Source: Klebsiella aerogenes KCTC 2190 (GTDB lineage Bacteria; Pseudomonadota; Gammaproteobacteria; Enterobacterales; Enterobacteriaceae). From it: 64,000 bases of DNA. The stretch's first letter is position 1. The number at the start of each line of letters is the position of its first letter. A model generated the notes under the pieces. That model had not been told where the DNA came from, made no database searches, and saw only the letters and a program-made list of their open reading frames with translations. The stretch covers positions 4,436,780 to 4,500,779 of the forward strand of contig NC_015663.1 of NCBI RefSeq assembly GCF_000215745.1. The letters are read 5' to 3'. A program made the translations under genes and the position numbers. Below, one piece after another: positions 57,201 through 64,000 of the stretch.

Positions 57201-59861
57201 CGCGCCCGCCCCCACCAGTAACAGATGTGGCTTCACGCGGCGACGCAGAGGTTTATGCAGAAGGTCGTGGCTAATGCAGAGGATGGCTGGCAACAGCCAT
57301 ATCAGCAACAGTATGCCCAGCCAGTAAACCGGATTGGGTACCCAAAGCAGAGTGAAGAACAGCAATACCAATAAGGAGGGGGCGACCAGACTGCGACGTA
57401 GATTATCGAGTAATTTCCAGTAAGAAAGCGCGGTCAGCGGATTCCTGCCCCGGGTTCCATCGGCTTTTCTGACGCGTGGTTTTAGCCAGTTAAGTAGTTG
57501 CCAGTCACCCCGGATCCAGCGTGAACGTCGTGCAACATCCGACAGATAATTATTAGGGTACTGTTCGTACAGTAACACCTCGCTCAGCAGACCCGAACGT
57601 GCATAGCATCCTTCAAGCAGATCGTGGCTGAGTACCAGATTTTCCGGGCAGATGTTGGTAGTGGCCTGCATAAAAATATCAACATCGTAAATCCCTTTGC
57701 CCACAAACGAGCCTTCCCCAAAGAGATCCTGATAAATATCCGAAGACATCATCGAATAAGGGTTATTGCCCGGTACGCTGCTGCGCAGGGCTGCGTAACG
57801 CCCCTGACCGTTGCGTGGTATCTCCTCCGCAAGACCGGGCTGTAAAATACCGAATCCTTTGACAACCCTCTGGCGTACCGGATCATACTCAGGCGTATTC
57901 AGCGGATGCGCCATCGTCGCGACGAGTTTGTGTGCCGTATCGCGCGGGAGCACCGTATCGCTGTCCAGGGTAATGACGTATTTTATGTGACCCGGTAAAA
58001 GGTGGGCAGGCATCTCTGCAACGCTGACGAATTGCGTTCCGGGATGGCGCAACCAGCTGTTCAGTAACGCCAGTTTTCCCCGCTTGCGTTCATAGCCCAT
58101 CCACGCTCCTTCCGAGGGGTTCCATTCAGGCTGACGATGTAACAGATAAAAACGTGGTCGGCCGGAGGGGTAACGGCGATTAAGCGCCTGCGTATCGGCG
58201 ATAGCCTTTCTGAGCAGCGCATGACTTTCCGGCGAGGGTTCATTTTCAGAATCAGCAAAATCAGTGAGCAGCGCGAACCTGAGATTTTCGTTTTCATTCC
58301 CCAACCAGCAGACTTCAAGACTGGTGAGGAGCTGGCTGAAACTTTCGTGGCTGGTCAGCATGCAGGGAATGACTAACATGGTGGCACTGTCAGCGGGAAT
58401 ACCGGCTGAAAAATCCATCCCCGGCAAGGGGCGAGGAACGCGAAAACGGGTGGTTGCATCACTGAGTAAATCGCTCATTAACTGAGTTAAAGCGATAATC
58501 AGAGGTAATATCACAGCGATCAATAGCCATTCTGCGCCCTGCATGGCGGTTTCGTGCAATATTGCTGCGGTCGCTGCGGTTGTCAGCAACGCCAGGCTTC
58601 CAAGCCATGACAGCAGGGTTATTCTGTTGAAACTGTGCCGCAAGCGTATGAGCCTTGAGGCGTCTGCCAGGAGATGAATATCCAGCGCCTGTCGACCTTC
58701 GCCTGCAAGATAATAACCAACATGATGTTCCGGTGTATCGCGCGCTTTTTCCTCTGAAAGCGCCAGCGCCTTCTCAGCAACATCAGGCTCGCTGAGACCG
58801 CTGTCTCTGGCCAGAACCTCAACTACGTGCCGGTAATGATCCCGGGTATTGAAGTGCATCCGGGGATAGATGCCGGCAGGATCATTGCGTAATGTCTGTT
58901 CGACAACGCTTATCGTTTCGGCGAAATCAGCCCAGTCCGTTTCACTCACTAATCGCAGGCCCGCGATGCTGTTACTGACGGACAGCTGGCTGGCGGCAAG
59001 CTGCTGATTGAAACTATGTATGAGAACGTCAGTGGTGATCCCCTGTTCCCGAAGGCACTGATCAACCCAGGTCAGAGGTAACGACAGCGCGTTGCCATGC
59101 CCCTGCAGGCGCCGCACCAGCTCTGCGACAAACGCACTGGTTAACGGAGGTCGGGAGCGCGCCATATCGGCAACTACCATGATTAAATCACCAGGCGCAC
59201 TCTCTGCGCATTCGACAATCCTTGTTATCCACGTATCGGCAAGGTTTCTGTCTTGCTGCGCTTTTATCACTTCCATACTGATACGACGAAGATTTTCAAT
59301 CAGTGCCAGGCGCAGCATTCCCGGTAACGCCCAGATTTCACCCAGCGTCAGCGGCGTCACCTGTTGATAGGCAGTGAGATAGCTGGTCAGGCTGGCGGCA
59401 TCCCAGCGGCCATCGCCGTGAGCAATAGCCTCTGATGCAATATGATAAATTCGTGGGCAATTCAGCGGCGATACCAGCGATGGAAGACCTTTGCCAAAGC
59501 TTTTCGGCAGATGCTGGCGGACAGTGCGGATTTGTTCCTCAATCAGATAATAATTGTCCAGCAGCCATTCACCGGCGGGCATGATACTGGTCTTTTTACC
59601 CGCGTTAAGCTCATAGCAGTTTTGGGTAATGACGGCCTCATTGTCGCCAAGCCGTTTCAGAAGATAATAAGGATGCTTATCCGGTGATACTTTATGAGTC
59701 CGCGCCAGCTTCTGGCCGTAGCGTTCCATCTGGGCGGTCGAAAAGAGTTCTGACCGCGGCGAGCTTTCACCGGCAGGATCGTTCGCCGAAAACGTTATGT
59801 TTTCGGCAGCATTCATCAGAATACGGGAGCGGTTAAACCACGCTCTTGGGTTCATTTTCAT
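51279..59861 (-). CDS. ndvB: Cyclic beta-1,2-glucan synthase (NdvB/ChvB type)
   Basis: A 2860-residue inner-membrane enzyme, matching the length of rhizobial NdvB/ChvB and Brucella Cgs. Membrane pairs lie at about 414-470, with further clusters at about 820-860 and 960-1000. Between them is the GT84 glycosyltransferase domain with the DSDTVLP motif (near 633-639) and RRSRWIRGDW (near 778). A glucoamylase-like domain follows (about 1290-1550, GVPWGVSESGYHAFDVQ), then two beta-sandwich regions. The GH94 phosphorylase-like domain carries GDWNDGMNRVG near 2545 and sets ring size. It makes cyclic osmoregulated periplasmic glucans, unlike the linear OpgGH type usual in enterics. The frame is uninterrupted. 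Confidence 0.93.
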   Translation of the reverse strand: MKMNPRAWFNRSRILMNAAENITFSANDPAGESSPRSELFSTAQMERYGQKLARTHKVSPDKHPYYLLKRLGDNEAVITQNCYELNAGKKTSIMPAGEWLLDNYYLIEEQIRTVRQHLPKSFGKGLPSLVSPLNCPRIYHIASEAIAHGDGRWDAASLTSYLTAYQQVTPLTLGEIWALPGMLRLALIENLRRISMEVIKAQQDRNLADTWITRIVECAESAPGDLIMVVADMARSRPPLTSAFVAELVRRLQGHGNALSLPLTWVDQCLREQGITTDVLIHSFNQQLAASQLSVSNSIAGLRLVSETDWADFAETISVVEQTLRNDPAGIYPRMHFNTRDHYRHVVEVLARDSGLSEPDVAEKALALSEEKARDTPEHHVGYYLAGEGRQALDIHLLADASRLIRLRHSFNRITLLSWLGSLALLTTAATAAILHETAMQGAEWLLIAVILPLIIALTQLMSDLLSDATTRFRVPRPLPGMDFSAGIPADSATMLVIPCMLTSHESFSQLLTSLEVCWLGNENENLRFALLTDFADSENEPSPESHALLRKAIADTQALNRRYPSGRPRFYLLHRQPEWNPSEGAWMGYERKRGKLALLNSWLRHPGTQFVSVAEMPAHLLPGHIKYVITLDSDTVLPRDTAHKLVATMAHPLNTPEYDPVRQRVVKGFGILQPGLAEEIPRNGQGRYAALRSSVPGNNPYSMMSSDIYQDLFGEGSFVGKGIYDVDIFMQATTNICPENLVLSHDLLEGCYARSGLLSEVLLYEQYPNNYLSDVARRSRWIRGDWQLLNWLKPRVRKADGTRGRNPLTALSYWKLLDNLRRSLVAPSLLVLLFFTLLWVPNPVYWLGILLLIWLLPAILCISHDLLHKPLRRRVKPHLLLVGAGALKRLSGISLNFAILPHEAGYSLKAIAVTLWRLGISRRHLSQWVSHSQDSSQARPTVARFYQAMWLNVAGGVALTILTGQFAPQLLGIALPIGLVWCVAPLLMSWLSRQPVRKVFSPNQEQKQLLRQTSREIWAFFETFATAKENWLPPDNYQEMPQPTVAHRTSPTNIGLSLMANLTAWDFGYLPGGEVLRRVSLTLDTMDKMEHYRGHLYNWYDTRTLVPLSPRYISSVDSGNMAGHLLTLRAGLSAMRHQPVLSNQQILAGLNDTLDILEKQWGKNPPDSLRLLRKHCLNAVSLSPQALFSELKSMRTQCNHLTSACHQGSPLQMRWAGHLEHQLVQLCHEWSLLLGWLPASWNEQTLPTLSELARPTLTGTGMAPASVAEQARMRLNIITELEQRLDEHARMDFAFLYSEATSLLSVGYNCDTNMPDKSHYDLLPSEIRLTSFLAIATNQLPLKSWYALGRLFTTIDNETALMSWSGSMFEYLMPNLVMPTWPGSLLDEMSQSAVMRQIHWGKERGVPWGVSESGYHAFDVQHNYQYQAFGVPGLGLRRGLADDMVVAPYATLLALMVSPQRACENLFRLQKNGARGEYGFYEALDYTPSRLATGQLYAVVQSWMAHHQGMAFQALAHVLLDAPMTERFMSSTVFRSASLLLQERVPDAVDLYSPRRHFESHEGMVKPVRYEPRIFYSVDTPAPDIQLLSNGHYHLMLTAGGGGYSRWNDIALTRWRSDTTRDNWGAFCYIRDTQTGDVWSNTWQPTGYTSGQDEEVLFTDAGAEFRRSLGGLSVKTQVVISPEDDVELRRLTLIHRGRKPRSLELTTYAEVVLASDASDLAHPAFSNLFIQTELAPERDAILCHRRPRSPDEPCPCLFHMMVVHGDNRHNVSFETDRARFIGRGRNPANAQAIETGGMLSNTSGSVLDPILAIRNAIILQPGQPVTIDIIYGISETRQQSLALLEKYRDYPIADRVFELAWSHSLVVLRQMNASEDDATLFNCLASAVLYPVQELRAEGQAIGRNRRGQSGLWGWAISGDLPIVLLSITSEESITSVTTLIQAHRYWRQKGLNVDLVILNNSPGGYQQGLQNQIMELIYAGSEASLLDKKGGLFVRNGEHLSAEDKLLLMSVACLYLDDRAGGIIEQLNQRIHTLKSPARAFIPRAVRERNQHTDWIPDTSQLCHFNGYGGFSQDGREYQIVLRENALTPAPWSNILANSRFGSVISEAGQAYTWYENAHEYRLTPWENDPVSDRNGEAFYLRDEESGECWSPTALPVRGHGDYLTRHGFGYSVFAHRENGIDSELTVLVAEADPVKLVLLTLSNSSGRTRQLSVTGYVEWTLGETRTRSAPHIVTHVARTPGGCGVLANNFYGDNGGGRTAFFAVSGNDCSLTGDRREFIGRNGSLHAPSAMKLQKLSGKTGAGLDPCGAVQSAVTLIDGDQRTFIFILGAEENDVCAQETLARYMNEDTVRQELNRIHNHWHNVLDKIVVNTPDTSVNLLVNGWLLYQTVACRLMARSGYYQSGGAFGFRDQLQDTLALSHAAPNRMREQIILCASRQFIEGDVQHWWHPPHGNGVRTRCSDDYLWLPLAVCHYVETTGDMDALEIRIPYLEGRSLQPGEESVYDTPVISGTEETLWLHCVKAIHYGLRFGEHGLPLMGAGDWNDGMNRVGIEGKGESVWLGFFLYDILQRFAALAERRLDESVAAMCRSQALRLQSNLEAHAWDGEWYRRGYFDDGTPLGSKTSQDCRIDAIAQSWSVLSGAASPGRCAKAMQALDKHLVDNEGGLIKLLTPPFDGHGPNPGYIQGYLPGVRENGGQYTHGAIWAVMAFARMGNTERAWQLWSMLSPINHTLNADSVGIYKAEPYVMSADVYSVAPHTGRAGWSWYTGSAGWAWRLLTEELLGIKRSGTDFSVHARLPDEWSSFSMAYQYGESHYQISVSRGDAEYCVTLDGVLLPDDRIPLKDDGQNHTVEIIQN

Positions 59862-60016
59862 AGCATTGCTCTGATGCGACGTTAGCGCGCAGGAGCAGTT
59901 GCGAAATCAGTTCAGAAACGTTCTCTCAGGATGGGCGTCAGGCATCAGGGATTTAACAGCTGCCGGAATCTAACATAAGTATAGGACATGAGATCTGTTA
60001 TGCGGTTTTTGTCGAG

Positions 60017-60187
60017 CTAGCGTCGGGAGATAAACAGAGCCTTACATCCGGGGCAAAGCATGGTCTGGTTGAGCCGAATTTTTGACAACGGTTGTGCTGA
60101 TTTTAAGCCACAAACAGGACAGGCAGCAGCGGCAGTAGACGCACTGCTGAAGAGTTTCATTGCGTAATTGATAACAGACATAACCAT
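60017..60187 (-). CDS. ynfU: YnfU-like zinc-ribbon protein, copy 2
   Basis: A 56-residue protein starting MVMSVINYAMKLFSS, with CPVCGLKSAQPLSKIRLNQ and LCPGCKALFISRR. It has the same two CPxC knuckles and spacing as copy 1 at 50696-50872. A possible AGG site lies upstream. It lies between the glucan synthase promoter side and cspH, all on the minus strand. Assignment is by the zinc motif, length and the ALFI ending. Confidence 0.7.
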   Translation of the reverse strand: MVMSVINYAMKLFSSASTAAAACPVCGLKSAQPLSKIRLNQTMLCPGCKALFISRR

Positions 60188-60262
60188 TAACCTTTCAATG
60201 AATGAGATTCATCGTACCACATGTGGTTAAGTTTTAATCTATTTATTTTGACACACTGAAAA

Positions 60263-60475
60263 TCAGGAAAGATAAATGTTCGCAGCCACAGGCCCCCTGA
60301 GACCGTTTATCCGGCAAAATTCTATGCGCCTTCCAGGGATGAGTAATTCTGATTCGCGGGAGTTAACGGCTGAAATGTGAAGCAGAACGTCTTTTCGGCC
60401 ATCAGCTGGGATGATGAGGCCTTTACCGCTAAGAATGTCAAAGCTTTTGACAATTCCTGTCATTTTATGGGACAA
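60263..60475 (-). CDS. cspH: Cold-shock-like protein CspH
   Basis: A 70-residue cold-shock-domain protein very close to E. coli Csp[30 protein letters not shown] and [19 protein letters not shown]. As in CspH, the usual RNA-binding aromatic motif (KGFGFI) is replaced by KGLIIP, so nucleic-acid binding may be weak. The start is a TTG preceded by AAGGA six bases upstream; an internal ATG four codons later has no such site. It is divergent from the CspG-like gene. Confidence 0.88.
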   Translation of the reverse strand: MSHKMTGIVKSFDILSGKGLIIPADGRKDVLLHISAVNSRESELLIPGRRIEFCRINGLRGPVAANIYLS

Positions 60476-60753
60476 GTCAATTCCTTATTGAAAACACGTA
60501 AAGACTATACATTGAAAATGGCATTCAGCCACTTTTATTTTCCCTACAGGACCTCTGGACGGCTAAAAGATAATTTGCTTATATCGATTCCCTGTGCCTT
60601 AATGAATCGCATCAGTTAGATGTACGAATGAAAGTTTGAAATTTTCCGGGCAGTTCTCATTACCAGGTGCTATCGTTGATATCCCCTCTTTTGAGTCCAT
60701 ACATTTAATCTTATACGTTTACTATCAATACAATCATGTATAACGGAGTCAGT

Positions 60754-60972
60754 ATGACCTCTAGAATTATGGGCCTGGTTAAATGGTTTAACGAAGACAA
60801 AGGTTTTGGCTTCATCTCTCCTCTTGATGGCAGCAAAGATATCTTTGTCCATTTGTCTGCACTTAATGGCGACAACTTTAAAACTTTATTTGAAGGACAG
60901 AAAGTTGAATTCGCCATTCACCGTGGAGACAAGGGGCCTACTGCTGCAAACGTAACACTTTGCGATAAATAA
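60754..60972 (+). CDS. CspA-family major cold-shock protein (CspG/CspB-like)
   Basis: A 72-residue cold-shock-domain protein. Both RNA-binding motifs are intact: KGFGFI and [22 protein letters not shown] and [18 protein letters not shown] resemble the cold-inducible CspA/B/G/I group. The start giving MTSRIMG has a CGGAG site upstream; an ATG six codons earlier does not. A 278-base spacer separates it from cspH, long enough for the structured leader typical of cold-inducible csp mRNAs, but no cold box could be assigned. Confidence 0.88.
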   Translation: MTSRIMGLVKWFNEDKGFGFISPLDGSKDIFVHLSALNGDNFKTLFEGQKVEFAIHRGDKGPTAANVTLCDK

Positions 60973-61240
60973 ATCATTGTGGGTCTGCGATAACGATGAA
61001 GGATTATTCCTGAGTAGACAGATCCATAACTTAAATCAGATGAAAGTCGTTTATTCTTAATATCTGATCAGTATAATTTTCAAAATTATGAGTATGCTAA
61101 CCGATGTGATGAAGTGCAGTACTACTGCATAAAAAGTCTAAAAGCACAAGCTAACCACATGTTAAATAAGAAGTGCGTAATGGCTTTGACCTTAATGGCA
61201 TCTGCCAGTTAATATCCACGAGAGAACAGGGTAATAGAAT

Positions 61241-61468
61241 ATGATTAAAGTCCTTGTTTTCTTTAATGCTGAATCCTGTAAAGTCATGACCGTTCTGGAA
61301 GGTATATCCTCTATCAGGCAGGAATATCCAAACGGTGAAGAAACACATCTTCGGATTATGTCTGCAGGTTTTCCTTCCTTAACTGGCGATCATGGCATTG
61401 TTTACGTAGCTACTGACAGGGAGTTAACGTCACAGGAGATACTTGATGCGGCCAGGAAATATTTATAG
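61241..61468 (+). CDS. Small hypothetical protein
   Basis: A 75-residue soluble protein starting MIKVLVFFNAESCKVMTVLE, with an acidic C-terminal helix (SQEILDAARKYL). An AGGGTAA site lies upstream and a terminator follows 90 bases after the stop. The alternating alpha/beta pattern suggests a compact domain, but no family was recognised. It is isolated in an AT-rich stretch between the csp gene and the phosphatase. Confidence 0.6.
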   Translation: MIKVLVFFNAESCKVMTVLEGISSIRQEYPNGEETHLRIMSAGFPSLTGDHGIVYVATDRELTSQEILDAARKYL

Positions 61469-61770
61469 CATTTTTTTCATGCTCTCTGCTTCACGTTTAA
61501 TTGCAAGCTTATCCTATTTATCAGAATCGAACAAAAAATGAGTTAAAAACATTTATGGCCTGCTAACAACAGGCTTTTTTTTACATTTAACTTTTAGAAC
61601 CTTCCTCTGAAAAGAGAGAATAATTCACTTTCCTCGGACAAAATGCAGGCTCTCTCGCCCTACCATCTTGCTTTTTGTGCGAAATCTTCCTAAGCGGCAG
61701 GGCTAATTAACTTGTCGACTCTTCTGCTTTCAGTTCATCAAGTATGACTGATGCAACAAGATATAAAGAT
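61469..61770. other. AT-rich spacer with a terminator
   Basis: No gene seen. Apart from the hairpin terminator at 61558-61582, the region is plain AT-rich DNA leading to the composite palindromic repeat at 61771. Confidence 0.5.
61558..61582 (+). terminator. Rho-independent terminator
   Basis: Stem GCCTG and CAGGC with a seven-base loop and a run of eight T. It ends transcripts from the small gene at 61241-61468, 90 bases upstream. Confidence 0.8.
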
Positions 61771-61836
61771 GTCCGCTTGTGGCACAGTGCGGGCTAACTC
61801 ACCGAGCATAAAGTCCGCTGTGAGCGAGGAGCGGAC
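61771..61836. repeat. 66-bp composite of two 24-bp palindromes
   Basis: First unit 61771-61794: arms GTCCGCT and TGCGGGC (two mismatches), loop TGTGGCACAG. Second unit 61813-61836: arms GTCCGCT and AGCGGAC, loop GTGAGCGAGG. The 42-base start-to-start distance equals that at 49020-49085, but the 18-base linkers differ. It lies 60 bases beyond the phosphatase stop. Confidence 0.85.
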
Positions 61837-61896
61837 ATTGTGCTTAAATAATGATGACTCTGGCAGGATGGGTTTTCAATGCCTGGAAGGTAGCCA

Positions 61897-62517
61897 CTAA
61901 TTCAGGTGACGTAAATGTGTAGCAATCCCCCACTTTAGGCCGATACATTTTCCATTAATCAGGTCGATAACAGAATAACTTGCATTGGGGTGAGCATAGC
62001 GAGGGAAACTATTGACAGTCCCTTCTTTAAGAATTGCCAGAGTGCCCTGACTGACATGCCCGTGAGACACAATACATATTGTTTGTTGATGTGATGAGGT
62101 ATCTTCCAGGTTTTGTAAAAAACGCATAACTCGCTGAGAAGCATGCGCCAGTGACTCCCCCCCAGGTGGACAATACTCTGCATCAAGCCTGAATAACGCA
62201 TTTGCATAGTTTGGATGTTTTTGTCTGAGTAGTTCTAACGGCATACCTTCAAACTGACCAAAGGCCTGCTCTTTAAGGGCCGGTTCAGCCGTCAGTGAAC
62301 AATGAAAGTGTTCAGCCAGGCTTTGCCCCATTTGCCAGGCACGCCCAAGCGGAGAAGCGTAAACACGCTCTATTTGATACTCACTTGCACTAAACGCTGC
62401 TAGTAGGACGGATGTTTCACGCAAACCCCGACAGGTCAAGGAGCTATCGCTGTGCCCCTGAATAATTCCTTCCCAATTCCACTCTGTTTCTGCGTGTCGA
62501 ACAAGTATCAATTTCAT
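61897..62517 (-). CDS. Histidine phosphatase family protein
   Basis: A 206-residue phosphoglycerate-mutase-like phosphatase. The phosphohistidine motif LVRHAETEWN gives Arg7 and His8, with the second catalytic His in CIVSHGHVSQG and the YASPLGRAWQM and PGGESLAHASQRV segments. Such enzymes hydrolyse small phosphorylated metabolites; the substrate here is unknown. The start giving MKLILVRH fits the family; codons open upstream do not resemble it. It lies between two copies of the 24-bp repeat family. Confidence 0.83.
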   Translation of the reverse strand: MKLILVRHAETEWNWEGIIQGHSDSSLTCRGLRETSVLLAAFSASEYQIERVYASPLGRAWQMGQSLAEHFHCSLTAEPALKEQAFGQFEGMPLELLRQKHPNYANALFRLDAEYCPPGGESLAHASQRVMRFLQNLEDTSSHQQTICIVSHGHVSQGTLAILKEGTVNSFPRYAHPNASYSVIDLINGKCIGLKWGIATHLRHLN

Positions 62518-62689
62518 CGTTAGCTGGCCATGCTCGTTGTTGATCAAAATGTCCCAACTGCGCGATATCAAACACACACCGTTGAAGCAGCGGAAGGCTT
62601 TCCTGTTTTGGAAATAATGAACAAGTGTAGCTTATTGCCGTTATGCAGCGGCTCTGGGTGTGGGGCGCTGAATTTTATCCGTAGTTAAC

Positions 62690-62713
62690 TTCCGCTCCTG
62701 GCACAATGCGGAC
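62690..62713. repeat. 24-bp palindromic repeat, GGCAC-loop type (single)
   Basis: Arms TTCCGCT and TGCGGAC (one changed base in each arm) around the loop CCTGGCACAA. It lies between the phosphatase start and the umuC 3' end, 17 bases past the umuC stop. Confidence 0.75.
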
Positions 62714-62730
62714 CAAGACATCAACAATAC

Positions 62731-63996
62731 TCATCGAACCCTAAGCAGGTCTGAATATCTTGTTGTATAGCGAGGCGAAAGCATTTCTCTCTTCATCTGC
62801 CAGGTGGCCTGGATCCCCTGTCCAGCAAAATAGAGAGTTCCCCTTCCGTCCTTTGCATTGAGGTGGTCGAGAACTTCCATCAGTTTCTCACTATTCTGCC
62901 TTGGCGCATTATCGTCGAACAGGTTCAGCTGCGCGACACCCTGGCTATAGAAATCACCGAGCATGATCCCCGCTTTCTGATACCTGTGCCCGTCGACCCA
63001 TATCGCATCCAGGCACTTTACTGCGGCATTGATGATATCCCGGCTATCCTGCGTGGGCGTCAGCAACTTAATGGATCCGCTGTTACCGTAGTATTTTTCG
63101 TTCAGCGCAAAGGGAGATGTCTTCACAAAGGTGGAAATATAGCGACAGTACTGATGCTCTCCACGAAGTTTCTCTGCCCCTCTGGCCGCATATGAACAAA
63201 TAGCCTGGCGCATTTGTTCATAGGTGGTAATGCGTTCCCCGAACGACCGGCTGCAGACGATTTCCTGTTTCACTGGCGCAAACTCTTCCAGTTCAAGACA
63301 CGGCTCGCCGCGAAGTTCCCGGACGGTTCTCTCAAGCACAACGTTGAAGTGCTTACGGATGAAGCGAATATCCGTATCAGCTAGCTGTAGGACGGTTTTT
63401 ATCCCCATAGCCTCAAGCTTTTTGCTGATACGGCGACCAACACCCCACACCTCATCAACCGGAAGTAAAGCCATCAGTTTGCGCTGCCGTTCCACATTCG
63501 AAAGGTCGACAACTCCGCCAGTGGCTTTCCATGTTTTCGCCGCATGATTGGCGAGTTTTGCCAGCGTCTTTGTTTGTGCGATCCCTACCCCGACCGGGAG
63601 CCTGGTATTACGGTAAACGGTATCTTTTAACTCATGTCCGAACTCTTCCAGCACACGACAATTACGTACACCAGTTATATCGCAAAATGCCTCATCAATG
63701 CTGTAGATTTCAACTCTGGGACATATTTCCTCCAGTGTCGTCATGACCCTGTTGCTCATATCCGCGTAGAGCTCATAGTTCGAACTGAAGCAAACCACTC
63801 CATGCCGGCGGAACTGGTCTTTGCATTTGAAGTACGGATCCCCCATCTTAATACCAAGCTTCTTGGCTTCGGCAGAACGCGCTATCACGCAACCATCGTT
63901 GTTGGACAATACGACAACTGGCTTCCCTCGCAGATCCGGCCTGAAAATGGTTTCGCAGCTCGCATAGAAGCTGTTCACATCAACCAGAGCAAACAT
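62731..63996 (-). CDS. umuC: DNA polymerase V catalytic subunit UmuC
   Basis: A 421-residue Y-family translesion polymerase. Catalytic acidic residues are Asp6 (FALVDVNSFY) and Asp101-Glu102 (SIDEAF). Helix-hairpin-helix GVGRRISKKLEAMGI and the C-terminal clamp-binding segment AQLNLFDD are visible. Complete at both ends. The partner umuD would lie just outside the window upstream. A plasmid- or prophage-type umuDC is possible given the accessory surroundings. Confidence 0.94.
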   Translation of the reverse strand: MFALVDVNSFYASCETIFRPDLRGKPVVVLSNNDGCVIARSAEAKKLGIKMGDPYFKCKDQFRRHGVVCFSSNYELYADMSNRVMTTLEEICPRVEIYSIDEAFCDITGVRNCRVLEEFGHELKDTVYRNTRLPVGVGIAQTKTLAKLANHAAKTWKATGGVVDLSNVERQRKLMALLPVDEVWGVGRRISKKLEAMGIKTVLQLADTDIRFIRKHFNVVLERTVRELRGEPCLELEEFAPVKQEIVCSRSFGERITTYEQMRQAICSYAARGAEKLRGEHQYCRYISTFVKTSPFALNEKYYGNSGSIKLLTPTQDSRDIINAAVKCLDAIWVDGHRYQKAGIMLGDFYSQGVAQLNLFDDNAPRQNSEKLMEVLDHLNAKDGRGTLYFAGQGIQATWQMKREMLSPRYTTRYSDLLRVR

Positions 63997-64000
63997 TACA

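Noticed and set aside
60476..60753. CspA-type cold box in the leader of the CspG-like gene
   Set aside because: The spacer is long enough, but no convincing match to the cold-box sequence was seen.
47393..62730. Integrase, transposase or tRNA marking an integrative element
   Set aside because: None was found in the window. Mobility of this segment is inferred only from gene content, the sapC break and the repeats.
62578..62730. SOS (LexA) box controlling umuC
   Set aside because: This is the 3' side of umuC; the umuDC promoter would lie beyond the right edge of the window.

Overview
This window looks like the chromosome of a Klebsiella/Raoultella-type member of the Enterobacteriaceae. The conserved block mppA-mpaA-ycjG-tpx-tyrR-ycjF-ycjX-pspDCBA-pspF-sapAB follows the enteric gene order, its proteins closely resemble the Escherichia coli ones from memory, and REP-like hairpins lie upstream of tyrR. 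No rRNA, tRNA, integrase, transposase or CRISPR array was recognised.

Layout. (1) 1-13300, minus strand: part of a type VI secretion (T6SS) locus, read right to left as tssB, tssC, hcp, clpV, a vgrG fragment, tssA and a broken tssF fragment. It is followed by an array of DUF2235 (Tle1-like lipase fold) genes, each paired with a DUF3304 lipoprotein. The array has a degenerate remnant, an intact copy and a frameshifted copy cut by the window edge. (2) 13600-19800: sugar uptake, with a LamB-type porin divergent from a xyloside transporter and GH43 beta-xylosidase operon, then an aldo/keto reductase. (3) 20200-26500: a minus-strand operon with two complete PTS systems (UlaABC-like and fructose-like) around an AlsE-like epimerase. 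It is divergent from a LacI/GntR-type regulator, with a pair of palindromic operators between them. (4) 26600-39100: the core block for murein peptide recycling (mppA, mpaA, ycjG), thiol peroxidase, TyrR, ycjFX and the phage-shock response (psp). (5) 39100-44600: an MFS exporter and an M20 amidohydrolase divergent from an AraC-type regulator with a GH39-like C-terminal half. (6) 44800-47417: sapA, sapB and only the first codons of sapC.

(7) 47400-64000: accessory DNA begins abruptly inside sapC. It holds a frameshifted yedK, a LysE-family exporter, an LpxP-like lipid A acyltransferase, two YnfU-like zinc-ribbon proteins, an AriR/YmgB-like connector, a 2860-residue NdvB-type cyclic beta-1,2-glucan synthase, CspH, a CspG-like cold-shock protein, a histidine phosphatase and umuC. 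A 24-bp palindromic repeat with a fixed 7-10-7 layout occurs six times here and was not noticed elsewhere. The concentration of cold-response families (LpxP, CspH, CspG-like) beside an envelope/periplasmic glucan synthase suggests a cold or osmotic envelope-adaptation island. That reading is inference. It is the most interesting part of the window, followed by the decaying T6SS effector array and the dual-PTS operon.
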